Source: Chitinophagales bacterium
GTDB lineage: Bacteria; Bacteroidota; Bacteroidia; Chitinophagales; BACL12
Reading direction: 5' to 3'
Length of the DNA: 64,000 bases
Assembly: GCA_020636645.1 (NCBI GenBank)
Contig: JACJXO010000003.1
Coordinates: 1 to 64,000, forward strand
Part shown: one piece after another, positions 60,466-64,000 of the stretch
Layout of the letters: each line of letters starts with the position of its first letter
Numbering within the stretch: position 1 is the first letter of the stretch
Position numbers and translations under genes: made by a program
The notes under the pieces: model-generated
The model's input: only the letters and a program-made list of their open reading frames with translations
What the model was told of the DNA's origin: nothing
The model's database searches: none

Positions 60466-61224
60466 TTACTGCCCGTTCACCTTCCAGTCATAGGTGTAGT
60501 AACCGATTGTGGATCCTGACGGCAATGTGGAACTGCGGTATTTGTTGATATAAGCCTCGACCGAACCACTGTGCTTTACAAAGTCATCGGCATACCACTT
60601 GAATATCTCTGAAACTTCCACTTTAGAACCGTTCACCTTGATAAAACTGCTGTCATCCATCGCCTTTTTGGTCTGCATGTTGAGTTGCGTCTGGACCTTG
60701 TCAGGCATATAGGCTGCGTTCATGATCTTCGGACAACCACGGGCACCGCAAACAAGGGCAAAATGCACCCGGGGGTCAGGACGCAGTTTCTTGTTTTCTA
60801 TATCGTTCAGAGTCATTTGTTGTCCGGCTACTGTAAACGTAGTTGCGTCAAAGAACCCTTTCTTGTCTAGCGGAGAAGCCATCGGCCAGTTCTGTACCAC
60901 CTGGTGGATGGTGAGCAGGTTGTAGGCGTTCAGGTAAAAGGCGATCCTGGTGTCTTTGGATGCTTCGGTCAGGTCAGTACTGCCAATGGCGCTGACCAGC
61001 TTGTCCAGGCCTGTGTGGTCTTTTGCCAGTGCAGAATAAGAGACCATTCCATTCTTCACGTTTGCCTGCATGAACCCATCGGCTGCCTGAAAAAAGTCTG
61101 ACAGGTCTGCTGGTATAGCTATATGCTGGTTCTCATTGGTATCTGCCTGCAAATGATTTGTAGCGAAAACTGGAGTCAATGCTGTCAGGAGGGTGCATAA
61201 AAGGGAAATAGTGAGTCTGTGCAT
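60466..61224 (-). CDS. DUF547-domain exported protein
   Basis: A 252-residue protein with a signal peptide (MHRLTISLLCTLLTALTPVFA) and a DUF547 domain: AFYLNAYNLLTIHQVVQNWP, FALVCGARGCPKI and LNMQTKKAMDDSSF. The conserved Cys pair in CGARGCP and a papain-like arrangement have been proposed for this family, but its activity is unknown. The start at 61224 is preferred to an ATG at 61257, because a -7 box lies between. It is followed by the terminator-like hairpin that covers the start of the PhoD-like gene. Confidence 0.83.
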   Translation of the reverse strand: MHRLTISLLCTLLTALTPVFATNHLQADTNENQHIAIPADLSDFFQAADGFMQANVKNGMVSYSALAKDHTGLDKLVSAIGSTDLTEASKDTRIAFYLNAYNLLTIHQVVQNWPMASPLDKKGFFDATTFTVAGQQMTLNDIENKKLRPDPRVHFALVCGARGCPKIMNAAYMPDKVQTQLNMQTKKAMDDSSFIKVNGSKVEVSEIFKWYADDFVKHSGSVEAYINKYRSSTLPSGSTIGYYTYDWKVNGQ

Positions 61225-61242
61225 CTTGTATTTTTGATGGAA

Positions 61243-61250
61243 TAAAGGTA
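61243..61250 (-). promoter_or_regulatory. Predicted -7 box of the DUF547 gene
   Basis: TACCTTTA on the minus strand, 18 nt before the ATG at 61224 and downstream of the rejected ATG at 61257. Confidence 0.45.
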
Positions 61251-61295
61251 CGGACATTCAACAGTGTCTGAGCCTACATTATCAATAATCGAGCC

Positions 61296-61697
61296 ATGAT
61301 GCATAACCTGCAGGAGAGAATTGACAGGTCTGTGACCCATACGGTCAAAGCGATCTTCCCCAATACCACCAACCACTATGATACCCTTTTTGGTGGCACG
61401 GCACTGGCGTGGATGGATGAGATCGCCTTTATCACTGCCACCAGGTTCTCACGCCAGAAGATGGTGACCGTTTCCAGCGATAGGGTGGACTTCAAGAAAC
61501 CCGTGCCGGCCGGTACGCTGGCAGAACTGATCGGTACGGTTAAAAGTGTAGGTACTACCAGCCTGGTGATCCGGGTGGAGGTCTATCTGGAACAGATGTA
61601 TGCAGATGAGCGGGAAAAGGCCATGGAAGGGTTGTTCACCATGGTTGCGATAGATGACAACAAGCATCCGGTGCCTATTTCTTTTGACAATAACTGA
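61296..61697 (+). CDS. Acyl-CoA thioesterase, hotdog fold (YciA-like)
   Basis: A 133-residue single-hotdog thioesterase. The family segment HYDTLFGGTALAWMDEIAFI carries the conserved Asp, and VSSDRVDFKKPVPAGTLAEL follows. It hydrolyses acyl-CoA to free acid and CoA; relatives act on medium- to long-chain substrates, but chain length cannot be read here. A second in-frame ATG follows directly at 61299 and either may be used. It is divergent from the DUF547 gene. Confidence 0.88.
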   Translation: MMHNLQERIDRSVTHTVKAIFPNTTNHYDTLFGGTALAWMDEIAFITATRFSRQKMVTVSSDRVDFKKPVPAGTLAELIGTVKSVGTTSLVIRVEVYLEQMYADEREKAMEGLFTMVAIDDNKHPVPISFDNN

Positions 61698-61731
61698 CCA
61701 TCTGGTGCGTTTCAGACCCACCGGAATTCAC

Positions 61732-61739
61732 TACCTTTA
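61732..61739 (+). promoter_or_regulatory. Predicted -7 box of the small lipoprotein gene
   Basis: TACCTTTA, 16 nt before the ATG at 61756. Confidence 0.45.
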
Positions 61740-61755
61740 ACGCATATTTTCAGCT

Positions 61756-61983
61756 ATGAAAAAACTTTCCCTGTTATTTGGAGTACTCTTCGTGGCAGCA
61801 GCTACACTCAGTTCCTGCCAGAAATGCACGGTTTGTACCCATATTGAGCTGAGTACCGGCGAAGAGGTCGTGGAAGAATATTGCGGCTCAGGCGGGGAAG
61901 TTGGTCGTTTCGAAGACGAATGGAAATCCAACTGGGATTCACTTGGCGGATACTGCACCCGCGATGGTTCAACCATTCAGTGA
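61756..61983 (+). CDS. Small Cys-rich lipoprotein
   Basis: A 75-residue protein with a lipoprotein signal (MKKLSLLFGVLFVAAATLSSC) and a short mature part with cysteines at CQKCTVC, EYCGSGG and GYCTRDG, which could form disulfides in the periplasm. It has its own promoter box. The last 15 nt overlap the convergent DUF3137-like gene. I do not recognise the family; similar small lipoproteins are frequent in Bacteroidota. Confidence 0.65.
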   Translation: MKKLSLLFGVLFVAAATLSSCQKCTVCTHIELSTGEEVVEEYCGSGGEVGRFEDEWKSNWDSLGGYCTRDGSTIQ

Positions 61984-62844
61984 CAGCAGCATTTCGCTCA
62001 CAAAGCGGTAGGTTTCAAACAGGCTTCTGATCTCCTTTTCCTGATTCGCCTTGGTCCATAAGCCGGCATCTCTGAATTTTTCTTTTTCAGGTATGGCAAC
62101 TGCCACGCATACGCCACCCTCAAACACGCTGATGAATACCTGTTTGTTGGCAGCCTCCATAAAACTTACTACCTGATACAGCTGTGAAGGAGAAAACCAT
62201 CTGGCAAATGCCTCTTTATCCACATACCAGGCTACCAGATCCTGATGGTCATCTATTTTCCTCCTGATGGATGGATCAGGCTCGGTTTTCAGAAGATCAT
62301 GGTGCACCAGCATGAGCGGGTTTGCTATGCCGGTGTGCATGGCATGTACACCAACTATACCTGAAAAATCGGTTCGTTGAAACGGCTTGCCGTCTTCACC
62401 TCTTCCCGATGAACGTATATCCATTTCTGCAATTCTGATCTGATCATCACCTACTGCGTGCTCTATCATATTGCGACCACCATATTGCTGCGGATGGTGG
62501 ACAATCAAACCCGCTGCCTGCAACTCAGTAAGTTTGATATACCTGTTCAGATCAAAGGATGACGAGGGAAGTAAGAACCGGCCTATACTTCCCTGTATGC
62601 GCAGAAAGAATTGCTGCTGATAATACTGGGTGGAGATGCCGAATGTGCGGATGTAGAACATCACAAATAGTACGATCACGAGAATTCCGATCAGCATCCA
62701 GGTAATGGCTTCGAAAGTGAAGCCGGCAAACATGACGAAACCGATCACAAAATAATTGGTGATGATGCGCCGCCGAATACGATCCAGGTCGTTCAGGCTT
62801 GTCTGAAAAGCGGCCGTATAGAATGCTTCAAACCGTACACTCAT
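61969..62844 (-). CDS. Membrane protein resembling DUF3137
   Basis: A 291-residue protein with two transmembrane helices near 28-45 and 48-66 and a soluble remainder. The segment MIEHAVGDDQIRIAEMDIRS, followed by GKPFQRTDFSGIVGVHAMH, matches the general DUF3137 plan (a GDD motif, then a substrate-like G..F domain). Function is unknown. It begins 12 nt after the LOG-family gene and is probably cotranscribed with it. Confidence 0.65.
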   Translation of the reverse strand: MSVRFEAFYTAAFQTSLNDLDRIRRRIITNYFVIGFVMFAGFTFEAITWMLIGILVIVLFVMFYIRTFGISTQYYQQQFFLRIQGSIGRFLLPSSSFDLNRYIKLTELQAAGLIVHHPQQYGGRNMIEHAVGDDQIRIAEMDIRSSGRGEDGKPFQRTDFSGIVGVHAMHTGIANPLMLVHHDLLKTEPDPSIRRKIDDHQDLVAWYVDKEAFARWFSPSQLYQVVSFMEAANKQVFISVFEGGVCVAVAIPEKEKFRDAGLWTKANQEKEIRSLFETYRFVSEMLLSLNG

Positions 62845-62856
62845 AAAGAAGTAGTT

Positions 62857-63618
62857 TTAAGATGCCTGTCTGAGTGGCTTTTCTCCCAGCCACCTGCGGG
62901 GACGAAGACGCCTGACTGTGTAATTCTCTTTCACATAATGCTGAATATGATGGAGGGCTTCATCCGGATCATCGGTCACCTTTAGCAGATACATATCTTT
63001 CGGCGAGATGGTTCCTTCCTGCTGCATGCGTTCCAGCATCTGCATGATATGGCTGTAGTATTCGCTTCCCATCAGTACCACAGGAAAGTTCCTGATCACC
63101 CCGGTCTGGATCAGTGTGAGTGTTTCAAACAGCTCATCCATGGTACCCATGCCTCCCGGCATTACTATGAATCCATAGGAATATTTTACCAGCAGCACCT
63201 TTCTTACAAAGAAATACTTCATCGTGACCCAACGGTGCATGTATGGATTTTCACTTTGCTCGTGGGGCAGAACAATATTGCATCCTACACTGAGTCCGCC
63301 GGTTTCATAGGCACCGCGATTGGCTGCTTCCATGATTCCCGGACCCCCACCTGTAAGAATGGTGAATCCCGCCTTGCTGAGTTTGCCTGCGGTGTCTCTG
63401 GCTGTCTGGTAATGTTTGTGTTCCTCTTTGAATCTGGCAGATCCGAATACAGTGATGCAAGGACCAATGAAATGCAAAGCACGAAAGCCTTTGATGAATT
63501 CACGAAATACATCCCATGCAAACCACAATTCCTGCCAGCGGGTTCTGGGGCCGCCTAAATACAGGTCGTTCTTAGAGGAAAGTTCCAGCTCTGGATAGGC
63601 ACCTGATTGTAAAGTCAT
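62857..63618 (-). CDS. LOG-family protein (cytokinin riboside 5'-monophosphate phosphoribohydrolase-like)
   Basis: A 253-residue Rossmann-fold protein with both LOG motifs: GGGPGIMEAANRGA and PGGMGTMDELFET. Plant and fungal LOG enzymes cleave N6-modified AMP to the free base; bacterial members often act on nucleoside monophosphates, and substrates vary. Length with an N-terminal extension of ~50 residues is usual for the Bacteroidota TIGR00730-type group. It is the first gene of a two-gene unit with the DUF3137-like protein. Confidence 0.88.
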   Translation of the reverse strand: MTLQSGAYPELELSSKNDLYLGGPRTRWQELWFAWDVFREFIKGFRALHFIGPCITVFGSARFKEEHKHYQTARDTAGKLSKAGFTILTGGGPGIMEAANRGAYETGGLSVGCNIVLPHEQSENPYMHRWVTMKYFFVRKVLLVKYSYGFIVMPGGMGTMDELFETLTLIQTGVIRNFPVVLMGSEYYSHIMQMLERMQQEGTISPKDMYLLKVTDDPDEALHHIQHYVKENYTVRRLRPRRWLGEKPLRQAS

Positions 63619-63696
63619 ACCACAAGTATATCTGTTTCTTCACCGGCCGCGTTACAGTATGGCACGACCTTTGGTTTACAAGGGCAAATGTACGTT

Positions 63697-64000
63697 ATGA
63701 AAAGAGTATTGTTGATCCTGGTCCTGTTTGCCGTTTCAGAAATGGTGCAGGCCCAATTCCTGGACCTGGGAATCAAATCCGGAATTCAATTCAGTAACGA
63801 TGCCGGCAGATTGTCTCAGGCAGAAGTACCGGTTGCAGAAGCAGGCTTCAATACCACTTTTGGCGGCTACCTGCAGATGCATTTCAACCGGCTTTCTGTT
63901 ACACCTGAGTTTCTGTTCAGCAGCACCAGGTTCACCGAGCAAAGTGCCTTTGGCATGGACGATGTGCACCTGTTCAAAAATGACCGGTTTGATCTGCCCC
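63697..64000 (+). CDS. Outer-membrane beta-barrel protein, 5' part only
   Basis: The frame opens at ATG 63697 and is still open at the end of the window (101 codons). A signal peptide MKRVLLILVLFAVSEMVQAQ is followed by LDLGIKSGIQFSN and GFNTTFGGYLQMHFNRLSV, with the alternating pattern of a small Bacteroidota beta-barrel (porin-family, PF13568-like) protein. The rest lies outside the window, so the family is tentative. Confidence 0.65.
   Translation, partial: MKRVLLILVLFAVSEMVQAQFLDLGIKSGIQFSNDAGRLSQAEVPVAEAGFNTTFGGYLQMHFNRLSVTPEFLFSSTRFTEQSAFGMDDVHLFKNDRFDLP

Overview
The window reads as a chromosomal segment from a member of the Bacteroidota. Five observations support this. Several secreted proteins end in type IX secretion (T9SS) C-terminal sorting domains, of type A and one of type B. 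There is a three-gene succinate dehydrogenase of the cytochrome b558 class. OmpA/PD40 fusions and CarboxypepD_reg-plus-TonB receptors are present. Promoters follow the Bacteroidota pattern (TAnnTTTR about 4 to 30 nt before start codons) with few recognisable Shine-Dalgarno sites. Base composition is near 50% G+C by eye, except for an AT-rich left edge. I saw no rRNA, tRNA, CRISPR array, insertion sequence, prophage or integrase. I cannot place the organism below phylum level.

Layout, left to right. 1-2.5 kb: the tail of an unknown AT-rich gene, then a secreted clan-GH-A-like glycosidase. 2.7-6.1 kb: sdhCAB. 6.2-9.5 kb: a gliding/T9SS type B surface protein overlapping riboflavin synthase, followed by a gene-free stretch of dispersed intergenic repeats. 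9.9-13.9 kb (minus): a probable metal-uptake unit (small His/Cys secreted protein, TonB receptor, lipoprotein) and a CarboxypepD_reg protein. 14-24.6 kb: housekeeping genes (typA, fatty acid desaturase, deoxynucleoside kinase, trpS, gatC, MacB-type ABC genes, PduO-type cobalamin adenosyltransferase, a DUF2795-like protein, queA). 24.6-30.9 kb (minus): heptose-phosphate kinase, class I aminotransferase and two tandem OmpA/PD40 proteins. 31 kb: nth. 31.7-46.5 kb (minus): three very large paralogous T9SS surface proteins. 46.7-50.6 kb: a sigma-54 response regulator facing a hybrid histidine kinase. 50.8-58.7 kb: a membrane protein with a His-rich C-terminal domain, then a tightly packed run of LutA-like, CysH-like, epimerase, recQ and two glycosyltransferases. 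58.6-64 kb: ftsE, a PhoD-like phosphatase, a DUF547 protein, a thioesterase, a small lipoprotein, a DUF3137-like protein, a LOG-family protein and the start of a beta-barrel protein.

The most distinctive region is the 15-kb trio of giant surface proteins. Each is built from alternating adhesion-type beta domains and a ThuA/amidotransferase-like alpha/beta module, ending in PKD and T9SS sorting domains. Genes two and three share near-identical DNA tracts at a constant offset of 5,934 bp, which suggests tandem duplication with sequence homogenisation. Other points of interest are a histone H1-like tail on the deoxynucleoside kinase, a terminator hairpin placed over the phoD start codon beside phoD's own promoter, and many promoters so close to the start codon that the mRNAs should be leaderless.

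Start codons were chosen by family alignment from memory and by the position of the -7 box. Where this differs from the longest open frame, the entry says so.
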